Assembly (NCBI GenBank): GCA_964527995.1
Contig: CAZGRP010000048.1
Coordinates: 1-32,367 of the forward strand
Source of the DNA: CAZGRP01 sp964527995
GTDB lineage: Bacteria; Zhuqueibacterota; Zhuqueibacteria; Oceanimicrobiales; CAZGRP01
Direction of reading: 5' to 3'
DNA length: 32,367 nt
Shown here: positions 16,230 to 24,356 of the stretch, in pieces
How the letters are laid out: every line of letters begins with the position of its first letter
Position numbering within the stretch: the first letter of the stretch is position 1
Notes under the pieces: generated by a model
Databases searched by the model: none
What the model saw: only the letters and a program-made list of their open reading frames with translations
Told to the model about the DNA's origin: nothing
Program-made: the position numbers and the translations under genes

Positions 16230-17567
16230 ATGTTCGGACGGCTAAGTCTGGCGGCAGCACTACTGGTTTCCACCTTGTGGGTGTTGCCGGCGGTGCAGCT
16301 TGATGCCCAGGTGGTGGAGCTGTCGGAAAACGCGACGCCGCGCTCACCGTACTTCGACTTTGACGTTGTCAATCTTCGCGACGACAAGCCGGGCCAGAGT
16401 CGGCTCGACGTCTACATCAAGCTGGCCAACGATGCGCTTGTTTTCGTGAAGGATGATAGCGGCCGCTTTCGCGGGCGCTACGAGGCGTCTGTGGTCATTC
16501 TCGACAGCGACAATTTCCAGATGGATGGCAAGGTGTGGAAGGAAGACATCTACGCGAATGATTTTGATGCCACCAATTCGCGAAAGCGCTTCCATCTGAC
16601 GTCGGCGAGGTTCAGCCTGCCGCCTGGGAAGTACACCGTGTCGGTCAGCCTCACTGATCTGGAGACCAACTCCACCAACAGTCAGAAGCGACAGATTGAA
16701 CTGAGCGACTATGATCGAGACAAGTTGATGCTCAGCGATGTCCTTTTTGCCGACTATGTGCAGCCGGACTCGACCGGCACCCTGGTATTGCGTCCGAAAG
16801 TCTCCTTTGAAAAGACCGGCCGCGGTGAGCTGTTTGCCTATTTCGAGATCTACGACCCCCGCCCGCCCAAGGACTACGTCGTCGAGTACCAGATCACGGA
16901 CAAGAAGGGGCATCGACTGTTTCGTGACCGGCTCGATGTTCCGGCATCCGGGGAGCGCAGCAGCTCTTTCATCCGCATCGACACCAGGAAGCTCGTGCAT
17001 GGCAGCTACCGGCTCAAGATGAAGGTGTCGGACGGAAAGAGGAAGGTCAAGAAAGAAACGCCCTTTCTCATTCGCTGGCAAGGAGTCCCTCCGACGGTGG
17101 CCGATCTGGATCTGGCCATCGACCAGATGCGCTACATCGCCAGAAGAAGCGATCTGAAGAAGCTCAAGAAGCTCAAGAAGGAAGACAAGCTGCGCGGATT
17201 CTTGGCTTTCTGGAAGAAGTATGACCCGACGCCGGGGACCGAGACCAATGAACTCCTCGACGAATACTTTCGCCGTGTCAACTATGCTGACGCAAATTTC
17301 GGGACGTACACGGATGGCTGGAAGACCGACCGCGGTATGGTCTACATCACCTTCGGGCCGCCCGACGATGTGGAGCGGCAGCCGTTTCCGGAACGGTACG
17401 AGACCGACAGCCAGGTGCCGTTCGATCCGTTCGGGGGTCGCGCCATCAAGGCGAAGGAATATTGGATTTACTACAACCGCAACCTGGTTCTGGAATTCAT
17501 CGACGTGACGGGATACGGCGAATTCAAGCTGCGTTATCCTCAGCTCTTCTACCAGTACGTTCGCTGA
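16230..17567 (+). CDS. Exported GWxTD domain-containing protein
   Basis: The 445-residue protein has an N-terminal signal peptide (LSLAAALLVSTLWVLPAV, cleavage likely near LDA). A beta-rich middle is followed by the C-terminal GWxTD region GTYTDGWKTDRGMVYITFG and GPPDDVERQPFP. The family is found in Acidobacteria, Ignavibacteria, Calditrichota and relatives and has no assigned function. A lysine-rich stretch (KKLKKLKKEDK, encoded by a short tandem repeat around 17158-17180) precedes the conserved domain. The start has an excellent GAGGAGG ribosome site; a weak 5-bp hairpin (16206-16221) partly overlaps it. The location is probably periplasm or cell surface. Confidence 0.88.
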   Translation: MFGRLSLAAALLVSTLWVLPAVQLDAQVVELSENATPRSPYFDFDVVNLRDDKPGQSRLDVYIKLANDALVFVKDDSGRFRGRYEASVVILDSDNFQMDGKVWKEDIYANDFDATNSRKRFHLTSARFSLPPGKYTVSVSLTDLETNSTNSQKRQIELSDYDRDKLMLSDVLFADYVQPDSTGTLVLRPKVSFEKTGRGELFAYFEIYDPRPPKDYVVEYQITDKKGHRLFRDRLDVPASGERSSSFIRIDTRKLVHGSYRLKMKVSDGKRKVKKETPFLIRWQGVPPTVADLDLAIDQMRYIARRSDLKKLKKLKKEDKLRGFLAFWKKYDPTPGTETNELLDEYFRRVNYADANFGTYTDGWKTDRGMVYITFGPPDDVERQPFPERYETDSQVPFDPFGGRAIKAKEYWIYYNRNLVLEFIDVTGYGEFKLRYPQLFYQYVR

Positions 17568-17583
17568 CTTTCTGAACTCAACC

Positions 17584-18528
17584 GTGACAGCCCGCCTACC
17601 CACCATAAAACCAGAGCGCTTACGTCCGGGGGACACGATTGGCGTTATCTCTCCTGCCAGCCCGATGAAACCGGAGAGGCTGAAGGCGGGGATCGACTAT
17701 CTTGAATCCCAAGGCTATCGGGTGAAGCTGGGGCGGCACGTTCATGACGCCACCGGTTACCTGGCGGGCGACGATGAGGCCCGAGCCGAGGATCTGATGG
17801 CAATGTTCCGCAACCCCGAAGTGCGGGCCGTCTTCTGCAGCCGCGGTGGCTACGGCACTCCGCGCCTTCTCGACCGGATCGACTACAGCGTCATCCGGCA
17901 GAACCCGAAGATTCTCGTTGGCTACAGCGACCTGACGGCCCTACAATTGGCCATCTGGCGAAAGGCGGGCCTGGTGACATTTTCCGGGCCGATGGTGGCC
18001 GTGGAGATGGGCCTTGGCATCGATCCCTTCACCGAGAAGTGGTTTTGGCGCACGCTGACCTCGGCCGAACCGCTCGGCAACCTGGCGAATGGTGAGGCCC
18101 TGCACGTCCTGCACCAGGGGGGCGGCTTTGAAGGAACATTGCTTGGTGGGTGTCTGTCGCTGGTCGGCTCCCTGATCGGCACACCGTTCATGCCGAAATG
18201 GGACGGCGCAGTTCTTCTGATCGAAGACATCCAGGAGGACCCCTACCGTGTCGACCGCTGGCTGGCACAGATGCGCCACGCCGGCATCCTGGAGCGCGTC
18301 GGCGCCGTGGTCCTGGGTCAGTTTCTCGACTGTGTCCCCACGGGTGAAACGCCAAGCTTTCCGGTGGAGGAAGTGCTGGCCGACTATCTGACAAAACGGC
18401 CCATCCCAGTGCTTTGCGGTCTTGCCTATGGCCACGGCGAGCGCAAGTACACCATGCCGATCGGCGTGCAGTGCCGTGTCAACTCCGACGAAGGGTCTCT
18501 GGAGCTCCTGGAAGCGGCAGTGGTTTGA
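17584..18528 (+). CDS. LD-carboxypeptidase (peptidase family S66)
   Basis: S66 enzymes trim the terminal D-alanine from murein tetrapeptides during cell-wall recycling; some members act on microcin-type substrates. The 314-residue protein shows GDTIGVISPASP near the start and the nucleophile Ser115 in GYSDLTALQ, at the same position as in Pseudomonas LdcA. SRGGYGTPRLLDRIDY precedes it. The charge-relay glutamate probably lies in VLLIEDIQEDPYRVDRWL and the histidine in GLAYGHGERKYTMPIG. No signal peptide is present, so it should be cytosolic. GTG 17584 is the likely start, with family similarity beginning at once. Confidence 0.93.
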   Translation: MTARLPTIKPERLRPGDTIGVISPASPMKPERLKAGIDYLESQGYRVKLGRHVHDATGYLAGDDEARAEDLMAMFRNPEVRAVFCSRGGYGTPRLLDRIDYSVIRQNPKILVGYSDLTALQLAIWRKAGLVTFSGPMVAVEMGLGIDPFTEKWFWRTLTSAEPLGNLANGEALHVLHQGGGFEGTLLGGCLSLVGSLIGTPFMPKWDGAVLLIEDIQEDPYRVDRWLAQMRHAGILERVGAVVLGQFLDCVPTGETPSFPVEEVLADYLTKRPIPVLCGLAYGHGERKYTMPIGVQCRVNSDEGSLELLEAAVV

Positions 18529-18661
18529 CTGCACCATCGCTATTGAGATAGAGACGGCTGATCGAATGATGTTGGGTTCTGGCAACGACATCGAGCTGCA
18601 TAGTCGTGTCAGCGTTCCGTAGTTGCAGCCTGGCTGCGCAGACGCGAAGGACGGACCCTCT

Positions 18662-19300
18662 GTGGCTACTCTGAAACTGGCGGTTTTTGCGTCGGGGAGA
18701 GGCTCGAACCTGGCCGCGATCCTGGATGCCATCGAGCGTGGTGAGCTCGATGCGCAGGTAAAAGTGGTGGTCAGTGACAAGCCCGAGCCCGGCGCTTTCG
18801 AGATCGCTCACCGGCATCAGGTTCCCACCTGTTCGCTGCCACCGGGCAGTTTTCAGAATGAGGCCGAATACATTGCCTCTCTGCTCGGCGTGCTGTCCCG
18901 CCATGAGGTGGACTTCATCGCCCTGGCGGGATACCTCAAGATGATCCCTGCCGAAGTTGTGCGTGCGTACCGTTCCCGTATCGTGAACATTCATCCCGCC
19001 CTTTTGCCCGCTTTCGGCGGCAAGGGGATGTTCGGCCGCCGCGTACATGCTGCGGTGCTGGAGTATGGCTGCAAGGTGACGGGCGTGACCGTTCATCTAG
19101 TGGATGAGAGCTACGACACCGGGCCGCCGGTGGTGCAGGAGTGCGTGCCGGTGCGCGAAGATGACGATGCAGAGTCTCTGGCAGCGCGAGTGCTGGAAGT
19201 GGAGCATCGGATCTATCCCAGGGCTCTGCAGCTTTTCGCCGAGGGTCGGGTCAAAGTGGAGGGTCGGCGGGTGCGGGTGAGAGGGGCTGGGGAATTTTAG
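18662..19300 (+). CDS. purN: Phosphoribosylglycinamide formyltransferase
   Basis: PurN transfers a formyl group from 10-formyl-tetrahydrofolate to glycinamide ribonucleotide, the third purine step. The 212-residue product equals the E. coli length. The phosphate loop FASGRGSNL lies near residues 9-17 and the catalytic NIHPALLPAFGG near 107. The aspartate motif VTVHLVDESYDTGPPVVQ follows. The start is taken as GTG 18662 because similarity begins at ATLKLAVFASG; an in-frame TTG at 18623 would add 13 unrelated residues. It depends on the folate made through folB/folK in the same window. The purN stop directly precedes the yceD promoter. Confidence 0.95.
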   Translation: MATLKLAVFASGRGSNLAAILDAIERGELDAQVKVVVSDKPEPGAFEIAHRHQVPTCSLPPGSFQNEAEYIASLLGVLSRHEVDFIALAGYLKMIPAEVVRAYRSRIVNIHPALLPAFGGKGMFGRRVHAAVLEYGCKVTGVTVHLVDESYDTGPPVVQECVPVREDDDAESLAARVLEVEHRIYPRALQLFAEGRVKVEGRRVRVRGAGEF

Positions 19301-19301
19301 C

Positions 19302-19330
19302 TTGACTCTTAGGCGGGCTGGTGTTAAATT
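19302..19330 (+). promoter_or_regulatory. Sigma70-type promoter of the yceD-rpmF-plsX-fab operon
   Basis: TTGACT (19302-19307), a 17-base spacer and TAAATT (19325-19330), with TG at the extended -10 position, lie immediately after the purN stop and 30 bases before yceD. It should drive the downstream lipid-synthesis operon. Confidence 0.7.
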
Positions 19331-19360
19331 TGATATTTTGTATGGGGTGGTGATGAAGAA

Positions 19361-19873
19361 ATGAAGATCAAAATCGTTCATCTGAGTGAGGGGGTGCACT
19401 CCTTCGACTTTGTCGAAACCCCTCAACAGTTGGGAGTGCAGGCCGACAGCCCCTATGCCAAGGATGTCGACGTTCACATCGAGGTTGACAAGCGCAGGCG
19501 GCACCTGCATGTGACCGGCACCGTGCGGGCGGTGGCGCATTTCGAGTGTGACCGCTGCCTCGAGACCTTCGACCGGGTTGTTGAGGACCACTTCGACAAG
19601 GTCTACTCGACGGACCCGGATTATGTCGATCGCCGGGTGGATGATGACCTGGTGTTTCTTTCTCCGAATGCGGTCGAGCTTGATTTCACAGCCGACGTGC
19701 GCGATGCCCTTCTGCTGGCTGTGCCCATGAAGGTGCTTTGCCGCGACGATTGCCGCGGGTTGTGCCCGCATTGCGGCGCCAACCTGAATCGCGAGAGCTG
19801 CGACTGTCGAGTTGACGAAGTCGACCCGCGGTGGTCTGCTTTGAAGCAACTGCGTCATTATTCGCACCAATAA
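19361..19873 (+). CDS. yceD: YceD/DUF177 protein (23S rRNA accumulation type)
   Basis: The 170-residue protein matches the DUF177 family, which normally precedes rpmF and is linked to 23S rRNA accumulation. The conserved features are HFECDRCLETFDR (about 64-76) and the zinc-binding-like tail CRDDCRGLCPHCGANLNRE followed by CDCR. The C-terminus ends DPRWSALKQLR, as in family members. ATG 19361 lies 30 bases after the promoter. The next gene is rpmF, the usual partner, which strengthens the call. The molecular activity is not established. Confidence 0.9.
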   Translation: MKIKIVHLSEGVHSFDFVETPQQLGVQADSPYAKDVDVHIEVDKRRRHLHVTGTVRAVAHFECDRCLETFDRVVEDHFDKVYSTDPDYVDRRVDDDLVFLSPNAVELDFTADVRDALLLAVPMKVLCRDDCRGLCPHCGANLNRESCDCRVDEVDPRWSALKQLRHYSHQ

Positions 19874-19891
19874 AGGAAAGCGAGGTACGTC

Positions 19892-20074
19892 TTGCCACTA
19901 CCAAAACGGCGTCATACAAGGACCAGGCGGAACAAACGGCGCACGCACTGGAAGCTCTCTGCGCCGACCGTGATTTCCTGTCCGAATTGTCACCATCCGC
20001 GGGTGCCGCACCGGGCGTGCCCCAACTGCGGCTACTACCGTGGACGTTCGGTCTTCATCCCGAAGGAAGTGTAG
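19892..20074 (+). CDS. rpmF: Ribosomal protein L32
   Basis: This 60-residue large-subunit protein has the usual N-terminus (PLPKRRHTRTRRNKRRTHWK) and the zinc ribbon CPNC...CPNC (CPNCHHPRVPHRACPNCGYY). The start is TTG 19892, with GAGG (19882-19885) six bases upstream; no ATG in frame would keep the conserved N-terminus. With all four cysteines present it is the zinc-binding form. Its place between yceD and plsX is the widely conserved order. Confidence 0.97.
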   Translation: MPLPKRRHTRTRRNKRRTHWKLSAPTVISCPNCHHPRVPHRACPNCGYYRGRSVFIPKEV

Positions 20075-20201
20075 CCTGCGGGCGGTATGCGGCTTGGGTT
20101 GAGGACGGAAGCGTCGAGCCGGCTCCATGGGGAGGGCCTCGGGCGGGAGGCGAGGTGGTGAAATGCACCCGGATGGACAGCCGTAAACGGACGAGGCTGG
20201 G

Positions 20202-21287
20202 ATGCGAATAGCCGTCGATGCCATGGGGGGCGATTATGCACCTTTGACCGCAGTTCAGGGTGCTCTCGAGGCGGCACGTCTTGCCAAAGGCGAGTATGAA
20301 ATTGTGCTGGTGGGTGATCAAGGGCAGATCAAGGCCGAGATCGCCCGCCATTTTCGTACCCATGACCTGCCGGTTCACATTGTGCACGCCTCCCAGCGGA
20401 TCGAGATGGGCGAGTCGCCGATGGCGGCGCTCAAGAAAAAGCCCGACAACTCGATCTCCATCGCCATGCAGCTCCACAGGGACGGCGAGGTGGATGCGGT
20501 GGTCTCGGCCGGCCACACAGGGGCCGTGATGGCGGCGGCACTGCTCGGCCTTGGACGCATCCGGGGCGTGCGCCGTCCGGCTATCGGCTCGCTCCTCCCC
20601 AACGGCCAGTGCGTCAGTATGCTCATCGATGTCGGCGCCAACGTCGACTCCAAGCCGATCAATCTGCTGCAGTTCGGCATCATGGGCAGCGTCTACATGC
20701 GCAAGGTTCTGGAGATCCGCAATCCGCGCGTGGGGTTGCTCAGCATCGGCCAGGAAAAGGTGAAGGGCAACGAGTTGACGCTCGAAGCCCATGAGCTGCT
20801 CGAGCGCAGTCCGTTCGTGGAGTTTGTCGGCAACGTCGAAGGCCGCGACATCCTTGGCGGCGAGCTGGATGTGGTTGTCTGCGATGGCTTTGTCGGCAAT
20901 GTCGTGCTCAAGTTTGCGGAAAGCATCAACGGCGTCTACTCCCGCAACCTGAAGCGAAAGATCGGTCGCAAGATCTTCTCGAACATCGGCGCGTTCCTGT
21001 TGAAGCCCACGTTTCGCCGGCTGCGGAAGATCTTCGATTATGAAGAATATGGAGGTGCGCCGCTGCTGGGCATCAACGGCACGGTGATCATCTGCCACGG
21101 CGGCTCGACGCCCAAAGCGATCCGCAATGCCGTCAAAGAAGCCAGGAAAATGATCAGCGAGAACGTCAACGCCGAGATCCACCGCGAACTCGTGCCAAAC
21201 CAAGAAAAGCGAACCAAAACTGGAGCCAAGGTTGCCGCAGAAGATTCATTCGATGATCAGGGGAATCGGGGCGGCCGTTCCCGATAA
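20202..21287 (+). CDS. plsX: Phosphate acyltransferase PlsX
   Basis: PlsX makes acyl-phosphate from acyl-ACP and feeds it to PlsY for phosphatidic acid synthesis. The 361-residue product starts MRIAVDAMGGDYAP and has the motifs VSAGHTGAVMAAALLGLGRI, CDGFVGNVVLKFAE and GGAPLLGINGTVIICHGGS. It is about 25-30 residues longer than typical PlsX because of a charged low-complexity tail (KRTKTGAKVAAEDSFDDQGN). That tail overlaps the start of fabH by up to 56 bases. ATG 20202 follows GAGG at good spacing. A 127-base gap separates it from rpmF, in which I see no gene. Confidence 0.95.
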   Translation: MRIAVDAMGGDYAPLTAVQGALEAARLAKGEYEIVLVGDQGQIKAEIARHFRTHDLPVHIVHASQRIEMGESPMAALKKKPDNSISIAMQLHRDGEVDAVVSAGHTGAVMAAALLGLGRIRGVRRPAIGSLLPNGQCVSMLIDVGANVDSKPINLLQFGIMGSVYMRKVLEIRNPRVGLLSIGQEKVKGNELTLEAHELLERSPFVEFVGNVEGRDILGGELDVVVCDGFVGNVVLKFAESINGVYSRNLKRKIGRKIFSNIGAFLLKPTFRRLRKIFDYEEYGGAPLLGINGTVIICHGGSTPKAIRNAVKEARKMISENVNAEIHRELVPNQEKRTKTGAKVAAEDSFDDQGNRGGRSR

Positions 21288-22224
21288 GATTCTGACCAAC
21301 CAGGATCTGGAGCGGATGGTCGATACGTCGGACGAGTGGATTACGGCGCGGACCGGCATCCAACGCCGCCACATTGTCAGTGACAACGTGCTGAACTCGG
21401 ACCTCAGTGCGCAGGCGGCGCGCCAGGCATTGAGCGATGCTGGCATGTCGGCCGAAGAGATCGACGTGATCGTCCTGGCCACCGTGACAGGGGACATGAC
21501 GTTCCCTTCGACGGCGTGCTTCGTCCAGGAAAAGATCGGCGCCGTGAACGCCGCCGCCATGGATATCAGCGCCGCCTGCACCGGCTTCATCTATGGCCTC
21601 ACCCTGGTCGATGGTATGATTGCCGCGGGGCATTGCCGGAACGCTCTGGTGATCGGCTGCGAGGTGCTCAGCCGTATTGTCGACTGGAGCGATCGTTCGA
21701 CTTGTGTTCTCTTTGGTGATGCCGCCGGGGCCGCTGTGGTGACCCCTGCCGATGGCCGAGATGGCCGCGGCATTCTGGGCACCTATATCAAGAGCGACGG
21801 GCGGCTGACGCATCTTCTCAACATGCCGGGTGGCGGTACCAAGGTGCCGCCCCGAGTGGCCCTGGAAGAGGATCTTTTCTACCTGCGCATGGAAGGTCGG
21901 GAGGTATTCAAAGCCGCAGTCAATGCCATGGGGGAAGCCTCGCAGCGAGTGTTGGAGAAAACGGGGCTTGGCAGCGATCAGATCGATTTGTTCATCCCAC
22001 ATCAGGCCAACATCCGCATCATCAGGGCCACTGCGAAAAAGCTGAATCTCCCGGACGGAAAGGTCTACGTCAACGTGCATGAGTACGGCAACACCTCGGC
22101 TGCCTCCGTCCCTCTGGCCCTGACAGAAGCGCGCCAGAAGGGATTGGTGAAGGCCGGCGATACGGTGCTGATGGTCGCCTTCGGAGGGGGACTGACCTGG
22201 GGGTCAGCCGTGGTGCGGCTGTAG
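21232..22224 (+). CDS. fabH: Beta-ketoacyl-ACP synthase III
   Basis: FabH condenses an acyl-CoA with malonyl-ACP to start fatty-acid synthesis. The 330-residue product carries the catalytic cysteine in SAACTGFIYGL (about residue 116), the histidine in IPHQANIRI, and the asparagine in EYGNTSAASVP. The start is uncertain. TTG 21232 has GGAG six bases away, while ATG 21253 also keeps the conserved GIGAAVPDKILTN but has a weaker ribosome site. Either way the gene begins inside plsX, implying coupling. The acyl-CoA preference is not readable. Confidence 0.95.
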   Translation: MPQKIHSMIRGIGAAVPDKILTNQDLERMVDTSDEWITARTGIQRRHIVSDNVLNSDLSAQAARQALSDAGMSAEEIDVIVLATVTGDMTFPSTACFVQEKIGAVNAAAMDISAACTGFIYGLTLVDGMIAAGHCRNALVIGCEVLSRIVDWSDRSTCVLFGDAAGAAVVTPADGRDGRGILGTYIKSDGRLTHLLNMPGGGTKVPPRVALEEDLFYLRMEGREVFKAAVNAMGEASQRVLEKTGLGSDQIDLFIPHQANIRIIRATAKKLNLPDGKVYVNVHEYGNTSAASVPLALTEARQKGLVKAGDTVLMVAFGGGLTWGSAVVRL

Positions 22225-22230
22225 ACAAGG

Positions 22231-23181
22231 ATGGAAGGAGCGGAGGAAGAGATCGAGACCATCGCCTTTCTTTTTCCGGGCCAGGGGGCTCAGTTCGTCG
22301 GCATGGCCCACGACCTGTACGAAGCGGTCCCGCTGGCCCGCGAAAAGTTCGAACTGGCTGGAACCGTGCTCGGCTTTGATCTCGCCCGCATCGCCTTTGA
22401 CGGGCCTGAAGAAGAGCTGAAGCAGACACAGGTGACCCAGCCAGCTATTTTTGTGCATAGCATCATCGTCAGCGAACTGCTGCAGGAACGCGGCCTCCGA
22501 CCGGCGATGGCCGCCGGGCATAGCCTGGGCGAATACTCGGCTCTGGTAGCCGCCGGAGCCATGACCTTCGCCGACGCCCTGAAGGTGGTGAAAATTCGCG
22601 CCGAAGCGATGCAGAGCGCCGGCGAGGAGAACCCGGGGACGATGGCGGCCGTGCTCGGCCTGCAAGACGACATCGTCGTGGAGGTATGCAGCCAGGTCAG
22701 CAAGACCGTGGGTGTGGTCGAGCCGGCGAATTTCAACTCGCCGGGCCAGGTTGTCATATCCGGCTCGATAGAGGGCGTGCAGGCAGCTGCCAAGATCCTG
22801 TCCGAGCGTGGGGCGCGGCGTGTCGCACCTCTGGTCGTCAGCGGCGCGTTCCACTCGCCCCTCATGGCACCGGCGCGGCAGGCGGTTGCTGAGGCACTGG
22901 GCCAGGTCGATATTCAGCCGGCGCGCATTCCTGTCTACGCCAACGTGACCGGAAAGCCGATGACGCAGCCCGACGAGATCCGGCGACTTCTCGAGGAGCA
23001 GATCACCCACCCGGTACTGTGGGCGGAACTGGTTCAGAACATGATCGCCGACGGTGCCCAACGGTTCTACGAAGTGGGGCCGGGCACCGTGCTGAAAGGA
23101 CTGCTCCGGCGCATCGACCGTTCGCGGCGATGCATCAGCGTTGGCACCTGGAAGGATCTGAACTCGATCGAAGCGAACTGA
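22231..23181 (+). CDS. fabD: Malonyl-CoA:ACP transacylase
   Basis: FabD loads malonyl groups onto acyl carrier protein. The 316-residue protein shows FLFPGQGAQFVGM near the N-terminus, the nucleophile Ser98 in GHSLGEYSALVAAG, and the paired histidine in SGAFHSPLMAPA near residue 207. It ends with the usual YEVGPGTVLKGLLRRID. ATG 22231 lies six bases after the fabH stop. The N-terminal extension EGAEEEIE is short and acidic. Confidence 0.97.
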   Translation: MEGAEEEIETIAFLFPGQGAQFVGMAHDLYEAVPLAREKFELAGTVLGFDLARIAFDGPEEELKQTQVTQPAIFVHSIIVSELLQERGLRPAMAAGHSLGEYSALVAAGAMTFADALKVVKIRAEAMQSAGEENPGTMAAVLGLQDDIVVEVCSQVSKTVGVVEPANFNSPGQVVISGSIEGVQAAAKILSERGARRVAPLVVSGAFHSPLMAPARQAVAEALGQVDIQPARIPVYANVTGKPMTQPDEIRRLLEEQITHPVLWAELVQNMIADGAQRFYEVGPGTVLKGLLRRIDRSRRCISVGTWKDLNSIEAN

Positions 23182-23196
23182 GGAGGGCGGAGAAGC

Positions 23197-23946
23197 ATGG
23201 GCAGCCACAGGCTGGAGGAGAAAGTGGCCATCGTCACCGGCGCCTCGCGCGGCATCGGCAAGGCCATTGCCCTGCGCCTCGCCAGGGAGGGAGCCGATCT
23301 GGTGGTGACGGCCACAACCACGGAGGGAGCAGAGCGGACGGCCGAGGAGATACGATCCCTCGGGCGGCGCTCTCTAGCCACCGCGCTCGATGTGGCGGTG
23401 TACTCTCAAGCAGAGGAGCTGGTTCGGAAGACCCGGGAAACTTTCGGCAGGATCGACATCCTGGTCAACAACGCCGGTATCACCCGTGACAACCTGCTGG
23501 CGCGCATGTCACAGGACGAATGGGAGGCGGTCCTGAAGGTGAACCTGACGGGAACCTTCAATTGCATCCGGGCTGCCACCAAGACACTGATGAAGCAACG
23601 GGCCGGCAAAATCATCAACATCGCCTCTGTGGTCGGTCTCAGCGGAAATCCTGGGCAGGCGAACTATTGCGCCGCCAAAGCGGGCATTGTCGGCCTGACC
23701 AAGTCGGTCGCCAAGGAGCTGGCCAGCCGCAATGTTCAGGTCAATGCCGTGGCTCCAGGATACATTGAGACCGACATGACCCGGGCCTTGTCAGAGACTC
23801 AGCGCCAGGCAATCACCGACCTGATCCCGCTTGGCAGGGTGGGTCGCCCGGAAGAGGTGGCTGGCCTGGTGGCTTTTCTGGCCTCTGCCGATGCCGACTA
23901 CATCACAGGGCAGGTCTTTCAAGTCGACGGCGGTATGGTTATGTGA
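23197..23946 (+). CDS. fabG: 3-oxoacyl-ACP reductase
   Basis: FabG reduces 3-oxoacyl-ACP with NADPH. The 249-residue short-chain dehydrogenase has the nucleotide-binding TGASRGIG (14-21), NNAGITRDNLLARM, the catalytic serine in IASVVGLSGN, and the Tyr-X3-Lys pair in NYCAAKAGI near 157. It ends YITGQVFQVDGGMVM, diagnostic for FabG. ATG 23197 follows the fabD stop by 15 bases with a GAGGAGGG ribosome site. Confidence 0.96.
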   Translation: MGSHRLEEKVAIVTGASRGIGKAIALRLAREGADLVVTATTTEGAERTAEEIRSLGRRSLATALDVAVYSQAEELVRKTRETFGRIDILVNNAGITRDNLLARMSQDEWEAVLKVNLTGTFNCIRAATKTLMKQRAGKIINIASVVGLSGNPGQANYCAAKAGIVGLTKSVAKELASRNVQVNAVAPGYIETDMTRALSETQRQAITDLIPLGRVGRPEEVAGLVAFLASADADYITGQVFQVDGGMVM

Positions 23947-24035
23947 GCCGACACGTCGGGCGACTCTCGGCAAGAAATCGTGTACTTGAACTTGTGCGAT
24001 CATCATCTGCTAACCCGAAGAGGAGGAAAAATCCA

Positions 24036-24284
24036 ATGGCTGACATCGAAGCGAAAGTCAAAGACATCATCGTGGAGCAGTTGGGTGTCGACGCCAACGA
24101 GGTGACGCCCGAGGCCTCTTTTATCGATGATCTCGGAGCTGACTCGCTGGACACGGTCGAACTCGTGATGGCGTTCGAGGAGGAGTTTGACATAGAGATC
24201 CCTGACGAAGACGCCGAAAAGATGAGCACCGTCGGCGACGCCATCAATTACCTGAAGGAGAAACTTGCTGACAAGGAATCGTGA
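24036..24284 (+). CDS. acpP: Acyl carrier protein
   Basis: This 82-residue acidic protein carries the growing acyl chain on a phosphopantetheine attached to Ser37 in LGADSLDTVELVMAFEEEF, the classic DSL motif. The start ATG 24036 has a strong AGGAGG site upstream. An 89-base gap separates it from fabG. I see no convincing promoter there, although a separate acpP promoter would be usual given the high protein demand. Confidence 0.97.
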   Translation: MADIEAKVKDIIVEQLGVDANEVTPEASFIDDLGADSLDTVELVMAFEEEFDIEIPDEDAEKMSTVGDAINYLKEKLADKES

Positions 24285-24356
24285 TCGGAGAACCGTTCTG
24301 CCCGGTCCGCAGCCGCTTTGTTGCCGGGATGAGCATTTGCGAGGGGGGTGCTGCTG

